Source of the DNA: Caryophanales bacterium UBA6259
Lineage (GTDB): Bacteria; Bacillota; Bacilli; Tepidibacillales; Tepidibacillaceae
DNA: 15,839 nt
Direction: 5' to 3'
NCBI GenBank assembly: GCA_002441135.1
Contig: DJVJ01000047.1
Span: forward strand, 20,264 to 36,102
Shown here: positions 15,112-15,839 of the stretch, in pieces
Layout: each line of letters opens with the position of its first letter
Numbering within the stretch: position 1 is the stretch's first letter
Program-made: the position numbers and the translations under genes
The notes under the pieces: generated by a model
What the model was told of the DNA's origin: nothing
The model's input: the letters and a program-made list of their open reading frames with translations, nothing else
Databases searched by the model: none

Positions 15112-15139
15112 TTGACATTACTGTCATATTTGTTAGAAT
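15112..15139 (+). promoter_or_regulatory. Sigma-A promoter of the metal efflux gene
   Basis: -35 TTGACA (15112-15117), 16-base spacer, -10 TAGAAT (15134-15139). Transcription would start near 15146 and include the riboswitch. A small perfect inverted repeat, TGACA-TTAC-TGTCA (15113-15126), overlaps the -35. Confidence 0.75.
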
Positions 15140-15177
15140 ATTAATAATACTCTTTGCACTGCATATAATTATACAGT

Positions 15178-15269
15178 ACAAACTGAGCAGACCGTGAATT
15201 ATCGATAATTCATGTGGGTCGGGTCGCATTAAGTGACAGCAGATGATAACAAGGCATCTGTGGGACAGT
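15178..15269 (+). ncRNA. NiCo (czcD) riboswitch aptamer
   Basis: The leader holds the conserved blocks of the czcD-motif RNA that binds Ni2+ and Co2+: AACTGAGCAG (15181-15190), GGGTCGGGTCGCA, GACAGCAG and GGGACAGT (15262-15269). The stems are visible: a perfect hairpin TGAATTATCGATAATTCA (second stem), CAGATG with CATCTG (third stem, 15240-15260), and the closing pairing of ACTG with CAGT. It lies about 120 bases before a cation diffusion facilitator gene, the usual target. Known members raise expression of the efflux gene when metal binds. Recognised from conserved blocks by memory; exact ends are approximate. Confidence 0.85.
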
Positions 15270-15303
15270 AGTTTACTATTGTTGTTCCATGGGTGTTTTT
15301 TTT
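15262..15303 (+). terminator. Riboswitch-controlled terminator
   Basis: GGGACA (15262-15267) can pair with TGTTCC (15283-15288), and GTAGT with ACTAT inside it, ahead of an eight-T run (15296-15303). The 5' arm is also the last conserved strand of the aptamer, so aptamer folding and this hairpin exclude each other, giving an ON switch. The T run begins seven bases after the hairpin, a little far. Confidence 0.65.
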
Positions 15304-15386
15304 ATTGCCTATTAGGAACAACGAAAAGAGAAGCAAGTGCCATAGAGTTATCCTATTCAATTTAATTATGGTGGAGGTAACTTATT

Positions 15387-15839
15387 ATGGAAGAAAAAAA
15401 GGTTTTTTCAAAGCAAGACATCAGAGTACTTGGCGATAAAAAAATTGCCATGAGGGTGTCAGTCATTAGTATTGTTGTAAATGTGGTTTTATCTGTTTTT
15501 AAACTTATTGCAGGAATTATTGCAAATTCTGGAGCAATGATTTCTGATGCTGTTCACTCTATCTCAGATGTATTTAGCACCATTATTGTGATGATTGGCG
15601 TAAGCGTTGCAAGCAAGAAAGCAGATAAGGAACATCAATATGGACATGAACGACTAGAAAGTGTAGCGGCTCTTATTTTAGCAGTAATTTTATTTGCGAC
15701 AGGAATTGGTATTGGAATAAGCGGCATTGAAAAAATAGCTGGAGGCAATTATGGAGAATTGAAGGTTCCGGGATTTTTGGCGTTAGTTGCTGCGATTGCT
15801 TCTATTATAGTGAAAGAATGGATGTATTGGTTTACAAGA
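15387..15839 (+). CDS. Cation diffusion facilitator metal efflux protein (5' part; cut by window end)
   Basis: An open frame from ATG 15387, with GGAGG (15373-15377) nine bases upstream, that has no stop before the window ends; 151 codons are present. After a charged N-terminus it has hydrophobic segments around residues 24-45, 60-76, 92-112 and 127-145. Motifs of the CDF (cation diffusion facilitator) family are clear: DAVHSISD (54-61), giving D54, H57 and D61, and HQYGHERLE (83-91), in the loop to TM3. KEWMYWFTR at the end is the typical family sequence before TM5. CDF proteins export divalent metal in exchange for protons. The NiCo riboswitch in its leader suggests that the cargo is nickel, cobalt or a related ion rather than only zinc. 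The C-terminal cytoplasmic domain lies outside the window. Confidence 0.93.
   Translation, partial: MEEKKVFSKQDIRVLGDKKIAMRVSVISIVVNVVLSVFKLIAGIIANSGAMISDAVHSISDVFSTIIVMIGVSVASKKADKEHQYGHERLESVAALILAVILFATGIGIGISGIEKIAGGNYGELKVPGFLALVAAIASIIVKEWMYWFTR

Overview
The window is AT-rich DNA with strong GGAGG-type ribosome binding sites, GTG and TTG as alternative starts, lipobox and Gram-positive signal peptides, rho-independent terminators after many genes, a Crp/Fnr-type operator of the Bacillus pattern and a czcD-type (NiCo) riboswitch. This points to a low-GC Gram-positive (Bacillota), probably a bacillus- or clostridium-like organism able to live without oxygen, since it carries an aldehyde ferredoxin oxidoreductase. 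The genus cannot be fixed from the sequence. No tRNA, rRNA, CRISPR array, transposase, integrase or phage gene was seen.

Layout. (1) 24-2975, + strand: four functionally unrelated small genes: a possible uracil-DNA-glycosylase-fold protein, a uridine-kinase-like P-loop kinase, a lipoprotein and a peptidase S51-like protein. They end at a terminator (3029-3063). (2) 3171-6267: a two-gene operon of an iron-containing alcohol dehydrogenase and an aldehyde:ferredoxin oxidoreductase, together able to link alcohol, aldehyde and carboxylic acid to NAD(P)H and ferredoxin. (3) 6351-8711: a 64-residue protein, a TraB/PrgY-family membrane protein and a secreted helical protein of unknown function, each followed by its own terminator. 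(4) 8814-10028, - strand: a 12-TM MFS transporter, convergent with the previous gene. (5) 10169-11561: a divergent pair, a winged/XRE-like HTH protein (-) and a von Willebrand factor A protein (+), sharing a roughly 100-bp control region with a 36-bp imperfect palindrome. (6) 11740-12111: a small flavin split-barrel protein behind a textbook class II Fnr promoter. (7) 12370-13315: a membrane-anchored protein gene interrupted by a one-base frameshift in a T run. (8) 13465-14877, - strand: a 14-TM EmrB/QacA drug exporter with a clear promoter and a palindrome in its leader. (9) 15112-15839: promoter, NiCo riboswitch, terminator and the first 151 codons of a cation diffusion facilitator, which runs off the window end.

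The most informative items are regulatory: the Fnr box centred at about -41.5 of the flavoprotein promoter, the riboswitch whose last conserved strand is shared with a terminator hairpin, and the palindrome between the HTH and vWA genes. The least explained genes are the secreted four-histidine helical protein, the 64-aa protein, the first gene, and the HTH/vWA pair, which I recognise as a recurring neighbourhood without a settled function.
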